Below the pieces are notes generated by a model. The model was given only the letters and a program-made list of their open reading frames with translations, was not told the DNA's origin and ran no database searches. From Spirosoma fluviale (GTDB lineage: Bacteria; Bacteroidota; Bacteroidia; Cytophagales; Cyclobacteriaceae), in contig CAMCBC010000006.1 in NCBI GenBank assembly GCA_945872775.1, positions 1-32,754 of the forward strand: 32,754 nt of DNA, read 5' to 3'. The position numbers and the translations under genes were made by a program. The number at the start of each line of letters is the position of its first letter. Position 1 is the stretch's first letter. This document shows, in pieces, positions 16,278-24,971 of this stretch.

Positions 16278-18392
16278 TTAATCTGGTAAGGCAAAAGCCA
16301 CATAGGCATCCCCACTTTTGGTACCCTTTCCACCGCCGCAGGCAATGACAAGGTATTGCTTTCCATTTCTTTCATAAACCGCAGGGGTAGCATGGCCTGC
16401 TGCTGGCAGCTGCGCTTCCCAAAGGAGTTTGCCAGTTTCCTTATCAAAAGCCCGGATTTTCGCATCCTTGGTGGCCGCGATAAAAAGTAGACCGCCGGCA
16501 GTGACCACAGGACCTCCGTAATTTTCAATGCCGGTATTTTCAATGCCCATTGACTTTAACGAATCCACAGACCCAAGCGGGATTTGCCACTTTTTCAATC
16601 CCGTATTCATGTCAATAGCCGTCAGCAGGCCCCAGGGAGGGTTGGAACCATAGATTCCCTCTTTGGTGAGGAGCTGCTTGTATCCCTTCATGTAGTAACG
16701 AGGGTAAAGTTTGGAGCTTTCGGTTTCCAGTTCTTTTTTGTTTTCAGCATCGGCCTTGCCGAATAGGTAATCCACTAAAACTCCACGCTCCTCTGCTGAA
16801 ATATGGGAGAATGAAGGCATCGCCCCTCTTCCTTTTTGAAGCAAGAGATTTAGAGATTCCGGAGTGTAGGTTTGGTTGAGACCGATCAAACTTGGAACAG
16901 CCGGAGGATTTCCCTTTCTGTCCAAACCATGGCAATTCCCACAGTAATTGGTGTAAATGGATTGACCCACCCCGCCAAAGTTGGCATTTGGAGTCATCTC
17001 AATGAGCCATGGAATTTGATTGGCATTGACGTAGAGGGTTTGGGATTCGGGATCAAAGGATGCACCACCCCATTCACCGCCTCCATCCATGCCTGGAAAA
17101 AGTACGAGCGACTTTTCTGGATGTGGAGGTGCCCAGGTGTCCCCAAAAATGGCATTTGAAAGCTGGTCACGAATGTCTTTTTCCCATTCAGGCTTCAGAT
17201 TGAGGATGTTTTTTTCTTCAAAAACCAGGTTCATAAACGGTTCTGGCAAGGAAGGGATGGGCTGGGTTTTCGAACTTACCTCTCCTGGCATTTGGGATTG
17301 GGTTGTGGGAGTTTCAACGATCGGCCAGATGGGTTTTCCAGTTTCCCGATCAAGAACGTAGGTATAGCCCTGTTTGGAAATTTGCGCCACGGCATCGATC
17401 CATTTGCCGTCTTTTTGAATGCGAATCAGGTTGGGATTTGCGGGAAAGTCTCGATCCCATACATCATGGTGAACAGCCTGGAAATGCCAAATTCGCTTTC
17501 CAGTTCGGGCATCAAGAGCTAAAAGCGAGTTCGCATACAGGTTGTCGCCGTTTCGGTAGCCACCCCAAAAATCATAGGTAGCCGAACCAGTCGGAACGAA
17601 AACGATTCCCCTCCCATAATCCAAGGTCATTCCCGCCCAGTTGTTGGCTCCACCTATTTTCCGAATGTGTTTCGGATCCCAGGTTTCGTACCCAGGCTCG
17701 CCGGCTTGGGGAATGGTATGGAAAATCCATTCCCGCTTCCCTGTCTTTACATTGTAAGCCCGAACATGCCCAGGAGCTGCGTCTAGTCCCTCAGAAAGGC
17801 GCATCCCCAGAATCAATTTGTCTTCAAATACAACACCTGGAGAATTGGATACGATCAGAAAATCTTCCGAGTCGTGGTCTAGATCTTTCCGAAGGTCTAC
17901 TTTTCCTTGATCTCCGAAAGTCAAAATTGGCTCCCCTGTCAGCGCATTTACTGCCATCAACCAGTTGCCGGCCGAAAATAAAATTCGCTTATCATTCCCC
18001 GCTTCCCAGTAGCTCACCCCACGATTGGTGCCTGCCCAGGAGTTTTCACCCCCCAAAACAGTAAACGGATCAAAACGCCAGACTTCTTCTCCAGTGGCTG
18101 CATTGAGCGCAAAAACATTCAGCTTGGGTGTGGTGCCATACAGCAGATCGCCCACAAGGATGGGCTGGCATTGGATCTGGCTTCGCTCCGTGGCGTCACC
18201 GGTACGATAGGTCCAGGCTACTTCGAGTTGGGCTACGTTTTCTTTATTGATTTGGGTCAATGCCGAATACCTCGAACCATCTTCAGGCCCGCCATAGTGC
18301 GACCAATCGGTGTAGTCGATTTCGCTGGCTTTTTGGCTACAGGATAAGGCAAAAAGGCAGAAGACAACAAAAAGAGATTTTGTAAAGGCCAT
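16278..18392 (-). CDS. PQQ-dependent dehydrogenase (quinoprotein) with internal c-type cytochrome domain, predicted lipoprotein
   Basis: Lipobox FALSCS; DWSHYGGPEDGSRYSALTQINKENVAQLEVAWTYRTGD; repeated A..G...W blade motifs; haem-c site YTNYCGNCHGLDRKG internal to the propeller. Confidence 0.9.
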   Translation of the reverse strand: MAFTKSLFVVFCLFALSCSQKASEIDYTDWSHYGGPEDGSRYSALTQINKENVAQLEVAWTYRTGDATERSQIQCQPILVGDLLYGTTPKLNVFALNAATGEEVWRFDPFTVLGGENSWAGTNRGVSYWEAGNDKRILFSAGNWLMAVNALTGEPILTFGDQGKVDLRKDLDHDSEDFLIVSNSPGVVFEDKLILGMRLSEGLDAAPGHVRAYNVKTGKREWIFHTIPQAGEPGYETWDPKHIRKIGGANNWAGMTLDYGRGIVFVPTGSATYDFWGGYRNGDNLYANSLLALDARTGKRIWHFQAVHHDVWDRDFPANPNLIRIQKDGKWIDAVAQISKQGYTYVLDRETGKPIWPIVETPTTQSQMPGEVSSKTQPIPSLPEPFMNLVFEEKNILNLKPEWEKDIRDQLSNAIFGDTWAPPHPEKSLVLFPGMDGGGEWGGASFDPESQTLYVNANQIPWLIEMTPNANFGGVGQSIYTNYCGNCHGLDRKGNPPAVPSLIGLNQTYTPESLNLLLQKGRGAMPSFSHISAEERGVLVDYLFGKADAENKKELETESSKLYPRYYMKGYKQLLTKEGIYGSNPPWGLLTAIDMNTGLKKWQIPLGSVDSLKSMGIENTGIENYGGPVVTAGGLLFIAATKDAKIRAFDKETGKLLWEAQLPAAGHATPAVYERNGKQYLVIACGGGKGTKSGDAYVAFALPD

Positions 18393-18514
18393 TTGGGTGA
18401 ATTTGGTGTCTGAAAATGGAAAGCTTTTGAATTACACCAAATTAGAGAGAAAAATTTATATTCTCAGCCCCTTTTTTTCTAGAGATTATTGGGTTGGATT
18501 ACCCAGAAAATCGA

Positions 18515-19825
18515 CTAAATCACTGTTATCCTAACTTTTTTCTCCTTGAGTTTTTGATTGTTTACCTTGGGGAGGACCTGCTCCAGAACAGCTGATTTTA
18601 CTGCAACAAAAGCACAATCAACTTTCAGTTCAATCGCGCCAAGTTCGGCCGCATTGATCCCCCCTTGTTTCAAAAAGAAGCCGGCAATATCCCCCTTGGA
18701 AATTTTATCTTTTCTTCCTCCTGAGATCAACAAAGTACTCCAAGTTGAGGGGGCAGGTAGGGTGGAGGGAAGCAATTTTTCAAGTGCTGGCTTTCCTACA
18801 AAATCGGGCAAGGGCTCTTTTTCATACTGAAGGATGTAGGCAGTTCCTTCGCTATTCATACGTGCCGTGCGTCCATTGCGGTGGATAAACTCTTCTGCAC
18901 GAAGTGGAAGGTGGTAATGGATGATGAAATCCAGTTCGGGTACATCGATTCCTCTTGCAGCCAAGTCCGTAGCGAGGAGGAGCGGATAGGTGCCATTTCT
19001 AAATTTGATTAGGGATCGTTCCCTATCAATTTGCTCCATGCCCCCGGAAAAAACGCCGTGTGAAATGTCGTGGTCGCTTAAGTAGTCACTCACCCGTTGG
19101 ATGGAGTCCTTGAAATTGCAAAAGATGATCCCATTTTTCGATCCCAGTTGTCCCAGCAACTGTCCGAGTGTTTCGAGTTTGTCTTTGGTCGGGGAGACGA
19201 CTTTTTTGACTTGGAGCTGGGAGATTTTATCTTCTAGAAAATCCAGTACTTGAGGAGATTTTAGTCCCACAAAACGCGGAATTTCTACCCCTTGGGTGGC
19301 TGAGGTAAGGATTTTTCTACCTACACCGGGCAGTGCATGGAGGATGTCTCGCATTTCTCCTTCAAAGCCGATTTCGAGGGATTTGTCAAATTCATCCAAA
19401 ACTAGGCTCTGAACAAAGGCAGTGTCAAAGGCTTCCCTGCGCAGGTGGTCTGCTACTCGTCCAGGCGTGCCCACAAGGACTGCTGGGCGGTGTTTGATTT
19501 CCATTCTGTCCTTTGACCCCGCGCGGCCACCGTACACCGCATTGACCTTGAATCCTGTTCCCATCTGTCGAACGACTTGTTCGATCTGGATGGCAAGCTC
19601 CCGGGAAGGAACCAAAATTAAAAGTTGAACCTCCTCACAGGTGGGATCGAGTTGCAGAAGTAGTGGCAAGAGAAAAGCCAAGGTCTTTCCTGTGCCGGTA
19701 GGCGATAATAGGATCAGGTGGGCCGACTTCTCCATTGCCTCTTGCGTGGCAAGCTGCATGGGATTGAGCTGGGTGATGCCGAGTTTGGCGAGGATTTCCT
19801 CCTGATTTTTGACGCGAGTGGACAT
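18515..19825 (-). CDS. DEAD/DEAH-box RNA helicase with DbpA-like C-terminal RNA-binding domain
   Basis: LSPTGTGKTLAF, VLVGTPGRVADHL, LVLDEFDKSLE, LTSATQG, ATDLAARGIDVPELDFIIHYHLP, HRNGRTAR. Start at MSTRVKNQ (19825). Confidence 0.92.
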   Translation of the reverse strand: MSTRVKNQEEILAKLGITQLNPMQLATQEAMEKSAHLILLSPTGTGKTLAFLLPLLLQLDPTCEEVQLLILVPSRELAIQIEQVVRQMGTGFKVNAVYGGRAGSKDRMEIKHRPAVLVGTPGRVADHLRREAFDTAFVQSLVLDEFDKSLEIGFEGEMRDILHALPGVGRKILTSATQGVEIPRFVGLKSPQVLDFLEDKISQLQVKKVVSPTKDKLETLGQLLGQLGSKNGIIFCNFKDSIQRVSDYLSDHDISHGVFSGGMEQIDRERSLIKFRNGTYPLLLATDLAARGIDVPELDFIIHYHLPLRAEEFIHRNGRTARMNSEGTAYILQYEKEPLPDFVGKPALEKLLPSTLPAPSTWSTLLISGGRKDKISKGDIAGFFLKQGGINAAELGAIELKVDCAFVAVKSAVLEQVLPKVNNQKLKEKKVRITVI

Positions 19826-19953
19826 GTGACAAAGGTAGTCTTTTTGTCGGGCTCCTCTTCCCATGTTGCTGGAATCTACCCATTCGTGGCAGGAGTAATT
19901 CCTATTCCTTCATTTTCAATTTTGGCAGGTTCGACGCTTGAAAAGGATTTTGC

Positions 19954-19961
19954 TACCTTTG
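19954..19961 (+). promoter_or_regulatory. Candidate -7 element TACCTTTG immediately before ccmB
   Basis: Exact TAnnTTTG match ending 4 nt before the ATG at 19966. No well-spaced -33 element found. Confidence 0.35.
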
Positions 19962-19965
19962 TGGC

Positions 19966-20631
19966 ATGTGGAAGGAAATTTCGGTCCTGATTCGTAAAGA
20001 GATTACGCTGGAGTGGAGGCAAAAATATGCCCTCAACGGGATCTTGCTATATGTGGTATCCGCTGTATTTATCACCTATCTCAGCGTGGGAGCCAAGATG
20101 GGAAACCTTTCTATTCCAACTTGGAATGCCCTTTTTTGGATCATTTTACTTTTCTCTTCGGTCAATGCTGTAGCCAAAAGTTTTGTACAAGAGCAGCAGG
20201 GACGGCAGTTGTATTACTACATGATTGCTTCCCCAGAATCCATCATCCTTTCCAAAATTTTTTACAATACCGGCCTTACCCTGATTTTGGCGCTCCTGGG
20301 TTTTGGGGTGTTTTCAGTGGTGTTGGGTAACCCAGTTCAAGACCAGGGATTATTCCTTCTGAACCTTGTGCTTGGTGCAATGGGATTTTCAGCCAGCCTC
20401 ACTATGGTCAGCGGGATAGCTTCCAAAGCAGGTAATAATGCCACGCTGATGGCAATTTTGAGTTTTCCAGTGATTATTCCCATCCTGTTGATGGCGATCC
20501 GAATCTCCAAAAACGCACTTGATGGATTGGATTGGAGCGTCAGTAGCGACAAGCTCCTCAGCCTCTTGGCCATCAATGTCTTGGTTGCTACCACTTCCTA
20601 CCTTCTTTTCCCCTATTTGTGGAGGAGTTGA
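19966..20631 (+). CDS. ccmB: Haem exporter ABC transporter permease CcmB
   Basis: 221 aa; EITLEWRQKYALNGILLYVVSAVFITYLS, FVQEQQGRQLYYYMIASPESIILSKI, SGIASKAGNNATLMAILSFPVIIPILL typical of CcmB. Confidence 0.9.
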   Translation: MWKEISVLIRKEITLEWRQKYALNGILLYVVSAVFITYLSVGAKMGNLSIPTWNALFWIILLFSSVNAVAKSFVQEQQGRQLYYYMIASPESIILSKIFYNTGLTLILALLGFGVFSVVLGNPVQDQGLFLLNLVLGAMGFSASLTMVSGIASKAGNNATLMAILSFPVIIPILLMAIRISKNALDGLDWSVSSDKLLSLLAINVLVATTSYLLFPYLWRS

Positions 20632-20737
20632 GGGGATTCTTGACTTACTAGCCAATAAAAAAACAATTAAACCCCAATGACTTTAAAATAAACTAGAGTC
20701 ATGGGAGAAGTATTTTAAAAGATAGGCATCAAATTAT

Positions 20738-20878
20738 TTAATCATTGATTTTTTTGGATCCCTTGCGTCCAAACAATCCTTTGATTGCTTTTATTCCATA
20801 GAAAAAAATAATAAAAACAATAAGTATGATCAAGACTAGATTAAAAAACCACCAGAAGTAAATTGCAAAATTTTCCAT
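20738..20878 (-). CDS. Small single-TM protein, 46 aa, unknown function
   Basis: MENFAIYFWWFFNLVLIILIVFIIFFYGIKAIKGLFGRKGSKKIND: one hydrophobic helix with basic tail. Internal Met preferred because the longer ORF overlaps the neighbouring gene. Confidence 0.5.
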   Translation of the reverse strand: MENFAIYFWWFFNLVLIILIVFIIFFYGIKAIKGLFGRKGSKKIND

Positions 20879-20906
20879 TTTCTTAATTATTTGGTTTAAA
20901 TTATTT

Positions 20907-21644
20907 CTATGCAAAGGCTTGCCATACAGATGTCTCTCCAGTGCAAGCATCGACCCTTATACTTACATATCTAGGCTCAGTTACATAAAATGTAAGTCCA
21001 TCAATTACGGCAATGAAAGTAAACTGAAATGTGGCAAAGAATACATATTGATTTCCTGAAGTGCTTTTTAATTGGATGTCATATCCTACTACGCCAGTAA
21101 ATGGTACCCACCCATATGTATTTGCAGTAGAATTTGCTAAAGTCGCGTTTTGAATATTCAAGACAAAATTAACTCCAAGACCACCTCCTTCTTCATAACT
21201 GGGAAATGGACCACCGTAAATTATCGGCAGCCTAGCATTTACTAGATGTGGGTTTTGAAAGCAAAGTATTTTCAAATTCTCATGTGAAGCATAATTTCCG
21301 GATTTAGTTATAGATTCACTTCTGACATTACTCCCTTCCGAAACTCTAGAAAGGATTTCTTTAGCTATCCAAAGATTTTCGGTTTCTTGAGGATTTTTAA
21401 TGTATTTAAGAAATCCTTCATAATTTTTTAAACTGCCTATATCTAACCCTTCTCCAGAGCCTATTTTTGCTTGAAACCCATGTTTTTTTGAGATTTCCAA
21501 TACTTCGTTAATTAGTGGCTCATTCTGGTATTCAAAATCATTGCATGAAATAGATGTTGACAAGAAAAGGGCTAGAATTAATTTTTTTCCAATCCTAAAA
21601 ACTAATTGTGCTTTCAAAAAACATACACTTGTGAAAATTTCCAT
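20907..21644 (-). CDS. Hypothetical lipoprotein, no recognised family
   Basis: About 245 aa from MEIFTSV (the ORF track gives an in-frame alternative start at 21668); lipobox-like LSTSISCND after a basic/hydrophobic leader; AT-rich codon usage. Confidence 0.65.
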   Translation of the reverse strand: MEIFTSVCFLKAQLVFRIGKKLILALFLSTSISCNDFEYQNEPLINEVLEISKKHGFQAKIGSGEGLDIGSLKNYEGFLKYIKNPQETENLWIAKEILSRVSEGSNVRSESITKSGNYASHENLKILCFQNPHLVNARLPIIYGGPFPSYEEGGGLGVNFVLNIQNATLANSTANTYGWVPFTGVVGYDIQLKSTSGNQYVFFATFQFTFIAVIDGLTFYVTEPRYVSIRVDACTGETSVWQAFA

Positions 21645-21900
21645 GATGATTTGGTTAAAAATTGGCACCCATTAAAAAAGTTTCTCATTCCAAAAAACTT
21701 AAACTAAACCTACCTGTCCATCAACAGATTAGCAAGTAAAAATATAAAAATTATTTTATTAATTTGTAATTAGCTATATATCAGCTGTTTTATTTATATT
21801 TTTTATAATAATATAACAATTATAATATAATTAATTGATTTTCAACCAGATAGTACCAAATAGCACGCTTCATTTCGACTATTCAAAGAACAAACAAAAA

Positions 21901-21923
21901 ATCCCCTACAATTTGTAGGGGAT
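21901..21923 (-). terminator. Strong terminator-like hairpin oriented for the minus strand, without an obvious upstream minus-strand gene
   Basis: ATCCCCTACA-ATT-TGTAGGGGAT, perfect 10-bp stem; AAAAA immediately before it on + is a T tract on -. Confidence 0.7.
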
Positions 21924-22012
21924 GGAGTGCAATTTTGGAGTATTTGGAATTCTAAGATTGGAATAAATAGATAAAACCTTCAGGAATCTTTCAATCCCTT
22001 TATCTTTAAACC

Positions 22013-22774
22013 ATGAAAAACAAAATTGCCTTGGTGACGGGCGCAACCTCTGGAATTGGTTGGGCTTGTGCATTGACCCTAGCCAAGATGGGATATGACT
22101 TGATCGCTACCGGCAGAAGGAGCGAGCGCTTGGAGGAACTTAGGTTAGAGCTTCCTGAGGGAATTCGATTTTTACCCCTACTATTTGATGTGCGTGATCG
22201 AGCCGAAGTGGAGCGGTTGTTGACTAACCTCCCTTCAGAATGGGCTGCAATTGATGTTCTGATCAATAATGCGGGCAACGCACATGGATTGGATCCCATC
22301 CAAACAGGAAAAGTAGACGATTGGGATGCCATGCTCGACATCAATGTGAAGGGCCTACTTTATGTTTCGAAAGCAATTATTCCAGGCATGACGGAGCGTA
22401 ACTCCGGCGCCATCATCAATATCGGCTCTATCGCAGGCAAAGAAGTATATCCGAATGGAAATGTCTATTGTGCCTCCAAACATGCTGTAGATGCCCTTAC
22501 AAATGGCATGCGGATGGACTTGAATCCCTTTGGAATCAAAGTGATGGGCATACATCCTGGACTCGTGGAAACCGAGTTTTCGCTAGTTCGATTCAAAGGG
22601 GATGAAAAAAGAGCGGAAACTGTTTACCAAGGCTATGCTCCCTTGCTCGCACAGGACATTGCCGATATTGTCGAATTTGCACTTACTCGTCCGTCGCATG
22701 TGGTTCTCGCCGATGTAGTGGTACTCCCTACTGCTCAAGCTTCTGCCACCGTAATCAAGAAAAAACTTTCCTAA
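22013..22774 (+). CDS. SDR family NAD(P)-dependent oxidoreductase (YdfG-like)
   Basis: ALVTGATSGIGWACA, LINNAGNA, INIGSIAGKEVYPNGNVYCASKHAV, IHPGLVETEFS. Confidence 0.93.
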   Translation: MKNKIALVTGATSGIGWACALTLAKMGYDLIATGRRSERLEELRLELPEGIRFLPLLFDVRDRAEVERLLTNLPSEWAAIDVLINNAGNAHGLDPIQTGKVDDWDAMLDINVKGLLYVSKAIIPGMTERNSGAIINIGSIAGKEVYPNGNVYCASKHAVDALTNGMRMDLNPFGIKVMGIHPGLVETEFSLVRFKGDEKRAETVYQGYAPLLAQDIADIVEFALTRPSHVVLADVVVLPTAQASATVIKKKLS

Positions 22775-23526
22775 TGAAGAAATTTTCCTACCTCTTGCTT
22801 GGATTAGCCTTGGCATGCTCCGCTCCAAAAAGTGATCAGCAAGCTTTTTCGAGTGCCCAGCGCGACTCTCTTTTCCAAGAAGATGCTACGAGTAAGGAGA
22901 ATGATTTGAAGGGTACGGATCTCAAAAAATCACTGCAGGAGCAAGGTTTGGTAGATATTGAGGAGGAGATCCCGGGAATTAAGGTGGAGTTGAAATATTC
23001 TACCTTAGACAATTTCTTCAAGCAAGATGTGTACGGAGATTTGACACGATGCTACCTGCATCCGGTAGCTGCAGCCATGCTAGCCAAAGCCCAAAAGGCA
23101 TTGCAGGAAGAATATCCCAACCTAAGTCTCCTGGTTTACGATGGGGTAAGACCGGTACGCGTGCAGCAAATTTTGTGGGATGGCTTGGACAAGCCAGACA
23201 GCATAAAGCCGCTGTATGTTTCGGACCCCAAAATTGGAGGACTTCATAATTTCGGAGTGGCCGTCGACTTAACCATCCTAGACTTGAAAACAGGGAAACC
23301 ACTCGATATGGGTACTCCTTTTGACTTCTTTGGCTACCCTGCCTATCCTGACCGTGAACTACAGATGCTCGCGGAGAAAAAAATCACCAAAGCGCAAGTG
23401 GCCAACCGTGAAATCCTCAGAAAGGTGATGAAAGGTGCAGGATTTACAGGAATCGGTAGCGAATGGTGGCATTTTAATGCATTTTCACGAAAAGAAGCAG
23501 GGGAAAAATTTACCCTGATCCAATAA
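22774..23526 (+). CDS. M15 family D-Ala-D-Ala dipeptidase (VanX/DdpX-like), predicted lipoprotein
   Basis: Lipobox LALACS; YDGVRPVRVQQ, LHNFGVAVDLTI (metal ligands), GIGSEWWHFNAF. Overlaps the SDR stop as TAATG. Confidence 0.88.
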   Translation: MKKFSYLLLGLALACSAPKSDQQAFSSAQRDSLFQEDATSKENDLKGTDLKKSLQEQGLVDIEEEIPGIKVELKYSTLDNFFKQDVYGDLTRCYLHPVAAAMLAKAQKALQEEYPNLSLLVYDGVRPVRVQQILWDGLDKPDSIKPLYVSDPKIGGLHNFGVAVDLTILDLKTGKPLDMGTPFDFFGYPAYPDRELQMLAEKKITKAQVANREILRKVMKGAGFTGIGSEWWHFNAFSRKEAGEKFTLIQ

Positions 23527-23558
23527 GTATTTATAGAACTCAATCAAAACAATAACCC

Positions 23559-24308
23559 ATGAACTCATTCAAATCCTTCCTTTTAGCCGCCGTACTCTTG
23601 TTGAGCACGGGCATGGCTGCATTCGCCCAGCAGGGCGGACAGTTTCGCGTGTTGGTTTTTTCCAAAACTGCAGGCTTTCGACACCAGTCTATCCCCAATG
23701 GGGTAATGGCCCTCAAAAAAATGGGCGAAAAACATGTGTTTTCAGTGTTCACCTCTGAAGATGCTACTCAATTTACAGATGAAAACCTCGCCAAATTCGA
23801 TGTGGTGGTGCTGATGAGTACTACAGGGACCATTTTTAACGATACCCAAAAGGCCGCCTTCCAAAAATTTGTTCAATCTGGCAAGGGAGTAGTGGGTATC
23901 CACTCTGCTACAGACACGGAATACGAATGGCCTTGGTACAATCAGATGATTGGAGGATACTTCCTCGCACATCCTCGTAACCAAACCCTCCGTCTACATG
24001 TGGCGGACCGTTCGCATCCTGCTACTTGGCATTTGCCTGAAAACTGGCTTTGGACCGACGAACTGTACGAGTTTAGAAACATGAATCCGGCTATCAAGGT
24101 CTTGATCCAGGCTGATGAGACGACTTACCAGCCTGCAAAAGCCATGGGCGCCAACCATCCGATGGCTTGGTACCATGAGTTTGATGGAGGAAGAGTTTTC
24201 TACACGGCGCTAGGCCATGTGGATGCAGTTTGGGAAGATGCAGATTTCTTGAAGCACCTCTATGGTGGCATTTGGTATGCAGCCAAAGGCAGCCTTCCAA
24301 AAAAATAA
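23559..24308 (+). CDS. ThuA domain-containing secreted protein
   Basis: Signal peptide; RVLVFSKTAGFRHQSIPNG, VGIHSATDTEYEWPWYNQMIGGYFLAHP, HPMAWYHEFDGGRVFYTALGH. Confidence 0.92.
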   Translation: MNSFKSFLLAAVLLLSTGMAAFAQQGGQFRVLVFSKTAGFRHQSIPNGVMALKKMGEKHVFSVFTSEDATQFTDENLAKFDVVVLMSTTGTIFNDTQKAAFQKFVQSGKGVVGIHSATDTEYEWPWYNQMIGGYFLAHPRNQTLRLHVADRSHPATWHLPENWLWTDELYEFRNMNPAIKVLIQADETTYQPAKAMGANHPMAWYHEFDGGRVFYTALGHVDAVWEDADFLKHLYGGIWYAAKGSLPKK

Positions 24309-24377
24309 GTAAACTTTACCCGCTTTGGAACTTCTACCGCCAAATTTGGTTTTTCCTTCTAAAATCCCTTTTCTGTC

Positions 24378-24959
24378 ATGTTGAAAGCGCAAGCTAGACC
24401 CGTTCACCTCTACATGGAGGCCAATCCCAACCCCAATTCACTCAAGTTTGTGGCCAACTTTATGTTGGTTGAGGAGGGAGTAAGTTATGATTTTCCAGAT
24501 GCGGCAAGTGCCGGAGCAAGTCAGTTGGCGAAGGAACTGTTCAATTTTGCAGCGGTGCAGCGCGTATTTATCGCTTCCAATTTTGTAACCATTACCAAGT
24601 CGGAAGATGCGGAATGGGCAGAAGTACAGACAATCTTTCGGGACCACATCCGGCAGTACCTGGAGTCCGGCAAACAGGCGGTGCAGGTGCTTTTGGAGAA
24701 GGATCCCCTTTTTGACGAAAACGATTCAGAGATTGTAAAAAAAATCAAAGGTATCCTAGACGAATACATCCGCCCTGCAGTAGAGCAGGATGGGGGAGCC
24801 ATTGTATTTCATTCCTTTACCGATGGAATCGTGAAGGTGCTTTTGCAAGGCTCCTGCTCAGGATGCCCTTCGAGTACCGTCACCTTGAAGGCAGGCATTC
24901 AAAATCTGCTTACCCGAATGCTTCCAGAAGTTAAGGAAGTACAGGCAGAGGGCGTGTAA
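24378..24959 (+). CDS. NifU family Fe-S scaffold protein (Nfu N-terminal plus NifU C-terminal domains)
   Basis: ANPNPNSLKFVANFMLVEEG; IKGILDEYIRPAVEQDGGAIVFHSF...VLLQGSCSGCPSSTVTLKAGIQNLL with CxxC. Confidence 0.93.
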   Translation: MLKAQARPVHLYMEANPNPNSLKFVANFMLVEEGVSYDFPDAASAGASQLAKELFNFAAVQRVFIASNFVTITKSEDAEWAEVQTIFRDHIRQYLESGKQAVQVLLEKDPLFDENDSEIVKKIKGILDEYIRPAVEQDGGAIVFHSFTDGIVKVLLQGSCSGCPSSTVTLKAGIQNLLTRMLPEVKEVQAEGV

Positions 24960-24971
24960 GCGCTCAAGGCC

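Noticed and set aside
20640-20712. Weak inverted repeat AATGACTTT...GAGTCATGG after ccmB as a terminator or island att site
   Set aside because: Stem of only 6-7 bp with a long loop and no T tract; no matching copy found at the other island boundary.
22774-23526. VanX-like gene as a vancomycin resistance determinant
   Set aside because: No vanH/vanA-type ligase or VanRS nearby, and the protein carries a lipoprotein signal; housekeeping peptidase more plausible.
24346-24360. CCAAATTTGG palindrome followed by TTTTT downstream of thuA as a terminator
   Set aside because: The palindrome leaves no loop, so a stable hairpin is unlikely; could be chance.
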